Assembly (NCBI GenBank): GCA_014529385.2
Contig: CM043952.1
Location: 58,054,119 to 58,118,118 of the forward strand
DNA from: Adiantum capillus-veneris
Lineage: Eukaryota > Streptophyta > Polypodiopsida > Polypodiales > Pteridaceae
Length of the DNA stretch: 64,000 nt
Direction of reading: 5' to 3'
How positions within the stretch are numbered: position 1 is the stretch's first letter; each line of letters starts with the position of its first letter. The position numbers were made by a program, and so were the translations under genes. Positions 21,343-31,865 of this stretch are shown piece by piece. The notes under the pieces were generated by a model. That model was not told the origin of the DNA. It ran no database searches and worked only from the letters and a program-made list of their open reading frames with translations.

Positions 21343-22619
21343 ATTTCCAAGAGGGAGAGAAGCCAAGAGTTCAAGATAGTGGGGCAAGAATTTCCTTGTT
21401 GCAAGGGCAGGCTAAGAATAGGTGGCATATGTCTTCAATGACAAGGTTGCATCTACAGAGCAGGTCCCATCCCCGAGGTGGGCTTTGAGAGCTCTCTCCC
21501 TGTCCAAGGAGCCTTGTGAAGAATAAGCCAGAGCAAAACCGACTTTTTTGGCTCGATTGAAAGAGCCCATATGTGAGAAAATTTGAATTCCCACTGTTTC
21601 GGGGAGTAACTCACCTGCCATCGTTTATTTGAAGTACCTGGGATGGAGCCAGCTCCCAAGGTAGAAGCCCATACATGGTTAAGGAGTTTAAATTGCCCCA
21701 CCCAGACAAAAGCCTGAGTGTCAAGAGGAAGGGGATCCTCGAGGGTCCAAGTAAGAAGGGGAGGAAACATCCGCGTCCTTGGTCTGATAATCTGGAGATC
21801 CCAGGGCTTAATTTTGTACTTGAGGGCCAATTGGAGCTCATCCAGCCAACACCTATTGATAGGGTCCCAAAGTTGGGCCCAAATTTTGAGACCTTTTTTG
21901 TGGAGGCTGAGAGCCCTTCGAAGAGCTGACTGTGGTAAGGGGGGAACGGCTAGGGAAGACCACCAAATGGAATCGTTCGAGGGGACAGAGTACTTATGAT
22001 TGGAGAGAGCGTTCAATCGAAGATCAGCCCTGTGCCTAGTCCAAGCTTGGACTATGGACCTTAACAGATCATACCCTATTGAGAGAATGGCCTTGTTGCC
22101 AAAAAAGAGCACTGAGGTGGGAAGATGGGACCAGCCTTTATGCTTTGCCAAGAAAAACTTGGCAGCCTTCCTAAACAGGAGCCTTGCCCATTCCTCAGTA
22201 GGGTGGACTAGAGCAGAGATGACCAACTTGACAGCCAATTTATCAGCTATAATATTGAGATTTTGAATGCCCAACCCACCTTTGTCTTTAAGGAGCGTAC
22301 AAATGTCCCAAGAAACCTTCAAGGTTTTCTTAGCAAAGGGGTCTCCTACCCACAAGAAGTTTCTACAAGTTTTGGGGATACGACTAAGATGGCACGCAGT
22401 AGGCCTCCAACACCCAAAGAAGAACAGAACATAAGCATTCAGAAAGTGATTAATGACTACCACTCTTCCAGTCAGGGAGTGCTAAAAGCCAATCCACCTG
22501 TTGAGTTCGGACTGGAAGTTATTACACAACCAGTCCTATCTAGCTTTGAGCGAGACACTAAAGTCCATAGGGATACCAAGCAACCTGAAGATTTCCCCTT
22601 CCTTGATGGTTTTACAGCC
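21343..22619 (-). pseudogene. LINE ORF2, RT thumb to zinc-binding region
   Basis: Open minus-strand frame 21453-22463 plus in-frame sequence up to 22619. It starts KTIKEGEIFRLLGIPMDF, goes through the post-RT region (RNFLWVGDPFAKKTLKVSWD, GLGIQNLNIIADKLAVKLV) to WEFKFSHIWALSIEPKKSVL. This is the classic C-terminal half of plant L1-type RTs. It joins seamlessly to 27613 once the copia element and one AGCCC are removed. Confidence 0.85.
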
Positions 22620-22624
22620 AGCCC
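22620..22624 (+). repeat. target-site duplication AGCCC (left) of the copia element
   Basis: AGCCC immediately before TGTTACC, repeated at 27608-27612 immediately after CCAACA. Confidence 0.85.
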
Positions 22625-22850
22625 TGTTACCATATACATGTGGTAGTGATGTGTGTGAACACACTAGGACCGCCGGGGCATTTTTTCCCTCTTTAGGAGG
22701 TTTTTTCCCCCGTGCATTGTATATACGCCCATCACTCTAGGGCTATCTATCTTTCCATAGCACACTAAGTAACACACTCTCTATTGTGTGCCTTGAGCTT
22801 CCTTCGTCTTCTCCAAGCTGTGTGTGTTTCTCTGCAACCCTATTCCAACA
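22625..22850 (+). repeat. 5' LTR of the copia element
   Basis: 226 bp, TGTTACC...TTCCAACA. The 3' LTR matches it from 22673 onward. Confidence 0.88.
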
Positions 22851-22852
22851 AT

Positions 22853-22864
22853 TGGTATCAGAGC
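22853..22864 (+). promoter_or_regulatory. primer-binding site (initiator tRNA-Met)
   Basis: TGGTATCAGAGC, two bases after the LTR end. This is the standard complement of the plant initiator tRNA-Met 3' end used by copia elements. Confidence 0.95.
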
Positions 22865-23212
22865 AGGTCACGTCCTCCCGGGCTTAGTCGCCAGCTGCTC
22901 CAGCATACGCCTGCTCACTTTCTCCTATTTCAGTGAGCCTTGGCGAGCGTTCGTAGGTTGACAAAAATTTTGGGTAAGCTCAAAGAGCTTGGTCTGCTCA
23001 GAATTTTGATTTGGGCTCATTTCGGCCTCCGTTTCCACAACAGGCAGTACTGCACAGGTTATTTCGTCATTTTGTGCAAAATTTTTGTCAATGTAGTTTG
23101 CTGCATAATAGGTGCCTTATAGTCTTCTACGGTTTGTGCTATATAGCACAGGTTGTTCCCGATCCGTTTCTCCTATTTTCGGGCAGTTTTCACATCAGGT
23201 GCAGCATTTACC

Positions 23213-24187
23213 ATGGCTGACAACAACAACACAGATGTGTTCAAGATGTTTGCTGCTCAGGACAGGTTGGATGGGGACAACTACCCTATGTGGGCTTATG
23301 TGATTCAACATGTTCTTGTGTCAAAGGGTGTCTGGAACATTGTGCAGGGCATTGATGTACGTCCTGGTTCTGAGGATGTAGGCGATGTTGAGGATTTGCA
23401 GGTCTTACTGCAAGGATTGCAGCTGTTAGATTTGTTTTGCCTATGGCAGAACAAGCTCGTTGGGATGTTAAGGATGCGCAGGCTCCCTTGTCTGTGAAGC
23501 GCACCATTGTTCCTCACATCCGTTCAGCAAAATTTGCAAAACAGGCTTGGGATATTCTAGCAGGTCTTTATGCAAGCCGCAATGAGCCTAAAATTGCTTT
23601 GCTGCGTAAAGAGCTGGAGTCGAAGATTATGCATGAGGAAGATGATATGGACACTTTCCTTGCTAGTGTCAAGGATATCAATGAGCAGCTTATTTTTGCA
23701 GGTGAAGTCATTTCAGATAGTTCCCTTGTGCAGACTGTTCTTGATGCCTTACCAGATTCCTACCAGAATTTTGCTAGTACTTGGAGACTTATGACCCAAG
23801 GAAATCCTGAAGTTGTCAAGTTTGATGCATTATGCACATTGCTGTTGCAAGAGTCACTTTCTAGAAAAAATAGGACTAGGCAGCGTGCAGTTGATTAGGT
23901 TTTTATTGCTTCTCAAAGAAAGGGTGGTAACAGTAATGCAGCCACTTCTTATAAATCTACTGCGAGTGGCAAAAATTCTGTTCCTAATGTTTCTGCTGGA
24001 AGCACTTCGTCTGGCAATTCTGGTGATAAGGGCAAAAAGAAGATGCATTTCCATTATTGTAAATCCAATGATCACTTGATCAAGTCGTGTCCTAAGTTGA
24101 AGGCCAAAGAGGCTAAGAAGAAAGAGGGTGGTTCCACTGCAAATGTTGGTTCCACTACAAAAATGCAGCCATTGATGAGTCTTCTAT
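23213..24187 (+). pseudogene. copia gag
   Basis: ATG at 23213 (MADNNNTDVFKMFAAQDRLDGDN). The typical copia capsid follows: NYPMWAYVIQHVLVSKGVW, a frameshift near 23420, then AKQAWDILAGLYASRNEPKI and LLRKELESKIMHEEDDMDTF. A TAG stop lies at 23896. The zinc knuckle around 24047-24090 reads FHYCKSNDHLIKSC: the first cysteine of C-x2-C-x4-H-x4-C is Phe, one base change from Cys. Another frameshift occurs at about 24165. Gag would package the RNA. This copy cannot make it whole. Confidence 0.88.
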
Positions 24188-24189
24188 GA

Positions 24190-25650
24190 AAGGAGACTGT
24201 GTTGCTGATATTGATGCAGAATGGGCTTTTAGTGAAGAGTGCACTTACAATCCTGTTGTCCATGATGCATGCATGTCAGTTGCCGTAGATTCATATGTGT
24301 AGTATTTTGAAAGTGGTGCTGCAAAGCACATTACCTCACATCGTGAATTGTTCACCTCTCTTGAGTCTGTCCCTCATGGGAATTCAGTCACTTGTGCCAA
24401 CAATGCCTCTTATCCAGTTCAGGGAGTTGGAAAGATTGTGCTCAATGCTGCTAATGGCAGTTCCTTTACACTTGTTGATGCACTTTATGTACCTGGGATC
24501 AAGAAGAAACTCTTGTCTGTATCCGCACTTGCTAGACTTGGACTTGTAGTCAAATTTGTGGATGACCGATGTACAGTTCATGATCTCAGTTTTGGTGATG
24601 AAATTGTTGCATCTGGCCTTTTGTGCCGTGGGCTATATAAGCTCACTTTGTATGACAAGTGTGGAAATTTTTTTGCAAATGCTGTTGCAGATTCAAGGGC
24701 TATTTCAGATGCAAAACTTTGGCATGCACGTTTTGGTCATCTGAATTTTGCCAGTTTACTGCGTTTGCAGAAATCTGATATGGTTGCTTCTTTGCCACCT
24801 CTTGAAGCACCTGTCAAACATGTTTGTGAAGGCTGTATTTTGGGTAAGATGCAGCGTTCTAAATTTCCAAAGGATGGTTCAGCTCGGGCCACATGCAGGT
24901 TGCAGCTTGTGCATAGTGATGTTTGTGGGCCCATGCAAACTCCGTCCTTGGGCAATTACCTGTACTTCGTGACTTTCATTGATGATTACGCCAGGCATGC
25001 ATGGGTATTTCCGCTTAAAGCGAAGTCCAAAGTTTTTATGTGCTTCAAACAATTTTTGGCTATGGCTGAAAATATCTCGAAATGTACTATGGGCACCCTC
25101 TGTTCCGATCGAGGGGGGGAGTATGTCTCATGAATTTAATGCATTTCTGGCTAGTCGTGGGATAAAACACCAATGTACATTGCCTTATACACCTCAACAA
25201 AATGGTGTTGCTGAGAGGAAAAATAGGTCACTGACGGAAATGGCACAATGTATGGTCAAAAGTCAAGCTTTGCCGCTTTCTTTTTGGCTTGAGGCCATTA
25301 TGTGTGCCACTTATGTACTTAACAGGTGTCCTATGAAAGCTTTGCAGTCTATTACTCCATATGAAGCATGGCATGATAGAAAGCCTTCTATTGAGCACAT
25401 GCGTGTTTTTGGCTGTTTGGTATACGCTTTGGTGCCACAAGTGCAGCGCAGAAAATTGGATGATAAGGCTGTCAAATGTATTTTTGTTGGTTATAGTGCT
25501 GAAAGCAAAGGTTACAGGTTGTATCATCCGCAAACAAAACGTATTATGGTTTCTCGGTATGTAGTGTGTGTGGAAGATTCTGTTCAGCCCTTGTTGTCAT
25601 GTACTAGAGACAGTAATGTAAGCTCACACTTTGTTGCCTCTTTTCAGTGG
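24190..25650 (+). pseudogene. copia protease and integrase
   Basis: The protease loop reads YFESGAAKHITSHREL: the catalytic Asp of the usual DSGA is Glu, and the preceding Trp codon is TAG (24300-24302). Integrase follows: GAG-pre-integrase HHCC-type region (LWHARFGHLNFASLLRLQ ... CEGCILGKMQ), then the core with Asp in LVHSDVCGP, Asp in LCSDRGGEY and Glu in NGVAERKNRSL. A one-base shift in a G run at about 25118-25130 breaks the core. The C-terminal part FGCLVYALVPQVQRRKLDDK is intact, and a frameshift follows near 25645. Confidence 0.88.
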
Positions 25651-27428
25651 TGGAAATACGAATGTAAGTTCCAATGAGGAAAATGTACAGCCTATGGGGG
25701 TTTCTGAAAATGTTCTAGATTAGCCTATTACTGATGTAGATGTACATGATGTACTTGATGAGGAAAGGGCTGAAAATGAGCAGGCTAGAGGTATGCCAAA
25801 ATGGCTGGTGCACACTTTGCGTGATAGTAAATCGGATGCACCTTTGTCTAGTCGTACTCGTTCAGGCTCTCGCCATGCATCTTATGCATCAGATTGTTAT
25901 GCTTTGGCTGTGTCTAGCTTACATGATGTTGAGGAGCCTCTGACTTTTGATGAAGCACAAAATTCAGAAAATTGGATGGCTACCATGCAATCGGAATATG
26001 ATGCACTTATAGAAAATGACACATGGAATTTATGTGATTTGCCTCCTAGCAAAAAGGCCATTGGTACGAAGTGGGTTTACAAGTTAAAACGCAAGCCGGA
26101 TGGTGAGATCGATCGCCATAAGGCTCGAATTGTTGCAAAGGGTTATGCACAACAAAAAGGCATAGATTATGAAGAGACTTTTGCTCCCACTTGTCGTATG
26201 ACTTCTGTGCGTTTTCTATGTGCATTGGCAGCTCATTTTGGTGGGATGTACATCAATCAGACATTGTTACTGCTTTCTTGAATGGTGACATATTTGAGGA
26301 AGTTTATGTAACGCAGCCTCACGGTTTTTTCATAAAAGGACAAGAGGACAAAGTGTGCAAATGTAACAAGGCTTTGTATGGGTTGAAGCAATCTCCTCGT
26401 GCTTGGTATGAGAAAGTTGACACTCATTTCGTCAAACAAGGCTTTCGTAACAGTCCAACAGAAAGCACATTGTATGTAAAGCGTGAGGGTGATGTATTTC
26501 TCATCGTGGTTCTTTATGTTGATGATTTGCTGATCACTGGACCAAATGAGAGACATATTGCTGAATTTAAGGCTGATTTGAATGCTACTTTCAAGATGAA
26601 AGATTTGGGGCTGTTGCATCATTATTTGGGTATACAGTTTAAGCAGTGTGATGGTGGTATTGCCTTGTGTCAGAAAAGTTACATAGATACATTGCTATGT
26701 AAGTTTGGACTTGAGGATTGCAAACCTATTTCCACTCCCATGGAAACAGGTTTGAGGTTGAGTCTACATGATGCTGGTGATCCTGCTGATGTCACTCTTT
26801 ACCAAACTGCTGTTGGCTGCCTCATTTATGTATGCAACACGAGGCCGGATATTCAGTTTGCAGTCTCACAGGTCAGCAGATTTATGCATAGCCAAGGGTC
26901 TAAGAATTGGCAGGCTGTCAAGAGGATTTTCTGCTACCTGAGTGGCATTTTACATCTTGGCTTGTTTTATCCCAAGGGGGGATCATTGCCGCCAGACTTA
27001 CATGCTTTTTCGGACTCAAATTGGGCTGGTTGTTTTGACACGCGAGTGTCCACAAGTGGTTTTTGTTTCATGCTTGGCAGTTCATGTATATCATGGTTGA
27101 GCAAGAAGCAACCTACTGTGGCCACTTCGAGTTGTGAGGCTGAGTACAGGGTAGTCTTCACAGCTACGGTTGAGTGTGTGTGGCTCAAACGCCTTATGGC
27201 TGATTTGTGTGTTGGACAGGACACTGCCAACACTATCTTCACTGACAGTCAGAGCACATTGGCAGTTGCGAGAAACCTAGTTTTTCATGCTCGCACAAAG
27301 CACATTGAGGTGCATTACCACTATGTCAGGGAGAGGCTCTGAGTAGGAGATATCAGCTTGGCTTATGTGCCAACACAGGACAACCTTGCAGATCTTTTCA
27401 CAACGGCATTGTCTCGTGAGAAGCTCCA
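25651..27428 (+). pseudogene. copia reverse transcriptase and RNase H
   Basis: Linker with TAG at 25721-25723, then RT: WMATMQSEYDALIENDTWNL, IGTKWVYKLKRKPDGEIDRH, a frameshift around 26245, DIVTAFLNGDIFEEVYV, ALYGLKQSPRAWYEKVD, the catalytic box VVLYVDDLLITG (26509-26545), and RNase H with HAFSDSNWAGC, TSSCEAEY and FTDSQSTLAVARN. A TGA at 27340-27342 precedes the last visible residues (SLAYVPTQDNLADLFTTALS), after which pol is fused by deletion to the 3' LTR. Confidence 0.9.
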
Positions 27429-27607
27429 CCGGGGCATTTTTTTCCTCTTTAGGAGGTTTTTTCCCCCGTGCATTGTATATACGCCCATCACTCTAGGGCT
27501 ATCCATCATTCCATAGCACACTAAGTAACACACTCTCTATTGTGTGCCTTGAGCTTCCTTCGTCTTCTCCAAGCTGTGTGTGTTTCTCTGCAACCCTAAT
27601 TCCAACA
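27429..27607 (+). repeat. 3' LTR of the copia element (5'-truncated)
   Basis: 179 bp matching 22673-22850 with about three substitutions and one 1-bp insertion. The first ~48 bp of the LTR and the polypurine tract are gone. Confidence 0.9.
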
Positions 27608-27612
27608 AGCCC
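27608..27612 (+). repeat. target-site duplication AGCCC (right) of the copia element
   Basis: Exact repeat of 22620-22624, directly after the LTR terminal CA. Confidence 0.85.
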
Positions 27613-28595
27613 GGGCCACCCAATCGGGAAGGGGGGACTGAGAGAAGATCCCTGTTTTGCTGTGGTTAACTTTGGAGCCCGAGGCTAGACAAAAGATATT
27701 CATGACAGAAACAGGAGAGGGGCCAGAGGACAGCCCTCTCTCACCGACCCGGCGAGGTTGAACACATCGGACAGTGAGCCATTCAGAGATAATCTAGCAC
27801 GTGCATTGCCCATTAATGTTTGAACAAAAAGGACCATGTTTACTCCAAAGCCCATTGCTTCCATACATCTTAAGATAAAGGACCATTCAAGTCTATCGTA
27901 AACCTTATCAAAGTCAATCTTAACAAACACAAACTCTTGACCAGACTCAGTGGCATGGTCAAAACCTTCCCAAAGTGAGATTACTGCCTTAATCAATTTT
28001 CGACCTTTAATGAATCCTTTTTGTTCTTTGGAAATCCATTTCATGAGCAACACACACATCCGATTAGCTACTGCTTTGGCACAAATCTTGTATGTTGTGT
28101 TCAGCATCGTCAAGGGTCTCCAATTAGAGAGGTCATCTTTTACACCCTGCTTGTGAAGAAGTTTGATTACTCCTGTGTTTATGGAGCAAGGGAGGGCCTT
28201 ATGAGAAAGAGACTCCTCCCAGACACAAAGAAGAAACGGGGCCAGGATTTCTTTAAACTACTGGTAGAACTCAGCAAGCAGACCATCCAAGCCGGGAGTT
28301 TTGTTGGGCTTGAGATTCTCGATTGCTTGCAAAAAATCAGAAGTGGACAGAGGGGAGTCAACAAGAGAGGCTTCAGAGTTGGGAATGACTTTGACCCTGC
28401 AAGAGAGGGTGTTGATACGAGCTTCTGTGGCCTCTAAGGAGAGAGACTCAGGGGTGACTAAAAAATGAGGCAAAATGAGCCTTCACATATTCAAGATTCT
28501 GCTCGTCCGAACTTATCAGAGAAGGCCGTTTAAACAAAGGAATACGATCTCTGGCGTTCTTCTTTCGAAGGGATTTGAGCATTTCCTTCGTAGGC
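27613..28595 (-). pseudogene. LINE ORF2 reverse transcriptase, finger/palm part with catalytic deletion
   Basis: Minus-strand frames 28258-28473 (LQAIENLKPNKTPGLDGLLA) and 27700-28113 (RPLTMLNTTYKICAKAVANR, KGFIKGRKLIKAV, FVKIDFDKVYDRLEW with the first catalytic Asp, REGCPLAPLLF). The next readable LINE sequence (27613-27690) is already ASGSKVNHSKTGIFSQ, which normally lies ~20 residues after the YADD box. The segment that should hold YADD is deleted, so the RT cannot function. Stops and frameshifts also occur between 28113 and 28258. Confidence 0.85.
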
Positions 28596-29715
28596 CTATT
28601 CCACTTTCCCTGCCCACCACTGCTTAAAGAAAGTATTGGTGTGCTTGTGGATTATCTCCTCCTGGTTGATGATTTGCCTTCTGAGGGAGGAGATCTGGTC
28701 TTGGGTGTCAGATGAGGGAGGAGCTACCTCCAAGATAACTAGTTCGTCATAAATTTTGTCCCCGTGTTGTTTGCTAATTGCAGTGACCTCCTTTCTGAAC
28801 CTGATAAGGTTGGCTTGGGTGTCTTTGACTGCTTTGCTCCAAGCTTTCGAGGGAGAGTGAAATTCTTGGAAGGCTTGAGCCCAGATCGTCTTGACAGATT
28901 CCTGGACCACTTTGAATTTGAAAAGGGATGGATGAGTGTGGAACGAGTTGTTTCTAAGTTTAGAACATTTGTCATCAATGGTAAGGATGATAGGATAATG
29001 ATCAGAAATGCAAGTGTTGTAACGGACCTTGGCTTTTACTCTCGAAAAGGCATTCACAAGAGAAACATCCAGGTAACATATGTCAAGTCTAGCTTTCCTG
29101 GCTAGATTACCTTTGCCATAGTTTTTCCAGGTAAATTCGCCTATAGTACCCGCATCCCAAAGCTACTTAGATTGCTTAAGAGAATCCCAAGCTTTCTGCT
29201 CCGTTCCTCTGACAGTAATGCCTTTGGACAGAAACCTATCCTCAAGGGTTTCAACCATATTGAAGTATCCCACAATAATGAGGGGGTCTTGGAAGAGTGC
29301 TAGCTCTTCCCACATCTTAGTACGGTCTGCCATAGACCCACCAACATATACCCCAACTATACTGGCATTGAGAGGGTGGGAGATGAAGACTGAGCACCAC
29401 TTGTGCCCAGAGCACTGGGCTATGTATGAGGATTTTAATTCTTTCAGAGCACTGGGCTATGTATGAGGATTTTAATTCTTCAGGGATTTCAAGAACACAT
29501 CCTCTCGAGCCATGGGAGTGAGAGTCAACAATCCAATGGTGCTTGGAAGAAACAGATTCTAGTGCAGAGGACAAGTTGGCCCCCGAGGTCTTGACTTCTT
29601 GAAGTACTAGAAAATCAATAGGACTACTCCAAACCCAGTAGGAAATCCTCTTGACTTTGTTTGGGTCAGAGAGACCCTTCACATTCCAGGAAAGGACTTT
29701 CATTTGGTAACCCAC
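28596..29715 (-). pseudogene. LINE ORF2 apurinic-like endonuclease domain
   Basis: Starts MKVLSWNVKGLSDPNKVKRI, with Asn in the expected N-terminal metal-binding position, then FLVLQEVKTSG (Glu of the LQE motif). The distal part at 28596-29057 has RLDICYLDVSLVNAF upstream and YNTCISDHYPIILTID, the catalytic SDH motif. A 37-bp tandem duplication at about 29409-29482 (AGCACTGGGCTATGTATGAG twice) shifts the frame in the middle. The domain would nick target DNA for target-primed reverse transcription. Confidence 0.85.
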
Positions 29716-31236
29716 TTGTTCTTGTTGCTACTATTCTGCCTAGTCGACGTCTGGGCCACACTAGCATGGTTTCTTTTATTATCCTTTAGCACTTCCATAG
29801 GTGAAGGACTATTACGTTCAGGAACCAAGGCCAGTTTGACAACTGGGACATTCTCTTTGTTGAGGTCTAGCAGGGATTGTTTGTCAAGTGCATTGACATC
29901 CTCATCCAAAATCATGTCTATTTGGGGTTGTTGAGCTTGGGTTGGGGGGATGATTTCTCCAGATTCATCTGAGTCTGAGTCCACAAACTTGTGAAGTTTG
30001 GCCAGTATAGAGAAGCGATTCGGGGATTTTCCTTTTGAGTCCTTTCTTTTGGCAGGGTTAGCTTTATTAGTGGCACTGTTTGCCCTCTGTCTCACTTGGT
30101 TGGGAGAACTGGGATGCTGAGTGGGAACAGGGGGTCTGGTTGGGGGGTCCGACTGAGGATGGGGGGTAGGTGTCGGGGGGTCAGGAGGAGCTTTGAGTGG
30201 ACATGCACGCACAAAGTGGCCTCTTTTGCCACAAAGGAAACAAGTATCAGTAAGATACTTGTACTCAATCGGCTGGTCAAGAACCTCGCCATCATCAATC
30301 CAAATTTCTATGGAGGGGGGGAGCTTGTCAGGGTGGGAGATATCCATCTCCACCCAAACCTGGGGGTGTCAAGCAGGGTTGTAGAAGTCCTATTTTGGTA
30401 TGCTCCCTAATAATTTGCCCAACCTACCCGCAATAGGGGAGAGGTGGCTGTACAGATGGAGGGGGAGATTGGTAAACTCTACCTAGACAGGGAAGTTTCT
30501 AGAATCATAAATCTCAGGGTTGAAGTCCTTGTTCCACCGAAAGAGGCAGAGAGGTGAGTTTCTTACGACCCACTGGCCAGAACTCAACGCTTGAAAGGCC
30601 ATCTCCGGCTCTCGAAAAACGAGCAGAAAGTGGTTCTTGGGTAGACACTGCATGGACTCCACTTCCAACCCCCTAGAGGTCCACTATTGTTTTACCCAGG
30701 ATTTGAGAAAATCCACTGGAGGATGGGGTCCCTCCAACAGACCAACCAGTTCTTTACTTTTCAGTTCTCTCTCCACCTTTCTGACTTAAGAGGAGGGTAA
30801 AAGTATTGAGGGCTTACTTGTTGAAGCTTGTCCTTCGCTCTGTTGAGCATGCTGAACGCCTGGGCAGCATTGAAAAATCAAGGAGGACTGATGTATGCCT
30901 CCTCGGGAGAAGCTCCAACAGCTTCTTGATGTCCTCCTGGTGGCTGGTGGACAGGGACAGGGCCATCATGCAAAGCTTTTTCCTGAAGCAGGGACTATCA
31001 AGCAGAAAGAGCTGTCTGAGTTTATCCGCCAGCTCTGGTGGAAGCACTTTGGAGATCAGGGGGTCCTCACTTGCCAGGGGTAGAGGGTGACCAATGGGGG
31101 CCAAGTGCGGGGAAGGGACATTCCGGAGCAGAAGTGACATGCGGTGAGGTAGGGCATTAGATGCGTCCCATGCATTCGCTGAGGATGACGCGTGATATTG
31201 GAAATGGGGGCGCGGGGGGAATGATGAGGAGAACAT
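29700..31236 (-). pseudogene. LINE ORF1 (RNA-binding gag-like, DUF4283 and CCHC knuckle)
   Basis: N-terminal segment 31236-30814 (MFSSSFPPRPHFQYHASSSA, then DKLRQLFLLDSPCFRKKLCM), then 30668-30483 with HFLLVFREPEMAFQALSSGQ, WVVRNSPLCLFRWNKDFNP of the DUF4283 type. Then 30353-29700 with IEIWIDDGEVLDQPIEYKYL, the zinc knuckle CFLCGKRGHFVRAC and a Pro/Ser-rich basic tail. Stops separate the pieces. The N-terminal and tail parts are unusually proline-rich. ORF1 overlaps ORF2 by about 16 bp at 29700-29715. ORF1 proteins bind LINE RNA. Confidence 0.82.
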
Positions 31237-31357
31237 CCCGCCCTCGCGAGCAGGTACGATGGAGCAGAAGAAGAGCTATGCCATAGCTAGCTTGCTAGAC
31301 GCAAGCTAACCCTAAACGTAGCCTTTGCATTCTCTGACTCAATTAGTAGGCCTTGTT

Positions 31358-31372
31358 AATTTCTAAAACCTT
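31358..31372 (+). repeat. 15-bp LINE target-site duplication (right)
   Basis: AATTTCTAAAACCTT, exact match of 19944-19958. Confidence 0.85.
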
Positions 31373-31648
31373 AGGATAAGAAAGTCTTTAGCAATAATAA
31401 TTACTAAAACTATCCAATTTTACTTAACTAATTAAATTCCTAGTGTAGCCTTTCAGAGCCCGTAACTTTTCCAGATTTTATCAGAATTTGGTTCTAAAAT
31501 TTTTTTGCCATAGTAAAGCTCTGGTTATGGTTCCAAAAATACTAATATTTGCCATAGTTGGATCATTCTACAGTGTTTTCTTAACAACCAAGTTAATTTG
31601 ACCAGGCTTTCTACAATTTCTAAGGTTTCAGAAACTCGAAACCTTACA
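31373..31648 (-). repeat. chromovirus 3' LTR, upstream end
   Basis: On the minus strand the LTR starts TGTAAGGTTTCGAG directly after a purine-rich tract. It continues, across the LINE, at 19943. Its start does not match the start of the 5' LTR (TGTGAGATCCC at 35020), an unresolved anomaly described in the findings. Confidence 0.6.
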
Positions 31649-31660
31649 ATCACCCCAAAT
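31649..31660 (-). promoter_or_regulatory. chromovirus polypurine tract
   Basis: Minus strand ATTTGGGGTGAT immediately upstream of TGTAAGG. The G-rich core and position between pol end and LTR are as in other plant chromoviruses. Confidence 0.6.
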
Positions 31661-31689
31661 TAAGAAATTGAGATGTCCTCATCTCAACC

Positions 31690-31865
31690 GAATTTGGGGA
31701 AATCTTTCAAAAATGATACTTCGTTCCCCCATGTGGCATCTTCAGTGGGGTAGTCCTTCCATTTTACTAAATGTTCTCTAACTACTCTGTTTCGCAAACT
31801 TCTTTCCCTAGTTAGAGTTACTTGCCTCAACTTTTCCCCCAAGAAACTCTCAGTGTTGAGCTCAT
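31690..31865 (-). pseudogene. chromodomain at the end of chromovirus integrase
   Basis: Readable minus-strand frame with the motif REHLVKWKDYPTEDATW, the core of an integrase chromodomain, then EVSFLKDFPKFG and a TGA. Chromodomains tether chromoviral integrase to marked chromatin. The rest of integrase, RT and protease are absent between here and gag (31866-32536), so this is an internal-deletion derivative. Confidence 0.8.

Larger units (their letters stand above)
22625..27607 (+). mobile_element. Ty1/copia retrotransposon inserted in the LINE
   Basis: About 5.0 kb: 5' LTR 22625-22850, PBS for initiator tRNA-Met, 360-bp leader, gag-protease-integrase-RT-RNase H order (copia order), 3' LTR 27429-27607, TSD AGCCC. 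The 3' LTR lacks its first ~48 bp: a deletion fuses the end of pol directly to CCGGGGCA and removes the polypurine tract. The shared 178 bp of the LTRs differ at only about four positions, so the insertion is young, yet the polyprotein has at least nine disabling lesions. Confidence 0.92.
19959..31357 (-). mobile_element. full-length L1-type plant LINE, interrupted by copia insertions
   Basis: Minus-strand LINE with 5' UTR (31357-31237), ORF1 (31236-29700: DUF4283-like domain and CCHC knuckle) and ORF2 (endonuclease, RT, C-terminal region, down to about 20060), ending near 19959 with ...GGTTTTTTTTAATAA. A 15-bp duplication flanks it. Excluding the copia element (22625-27607) and the solo LTR (20565-21342), the LINE is about 5.6 kb. 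ORF2 has stops, frameshifts and a deletion that removes the RT YADD box, so it is dead. Confidence 0.88.

Noticed and set aside
21675..22646. Plus-strand frames opposite the LINE RT
   Set aside because: Shadows of the minus-strand LINE ORF2, which carries the recognisable motifs.
23286..24263. Minus-strand frames within the copia gag region
   Set aside because: Shadows of the plus-strand gag; no independent motifs.
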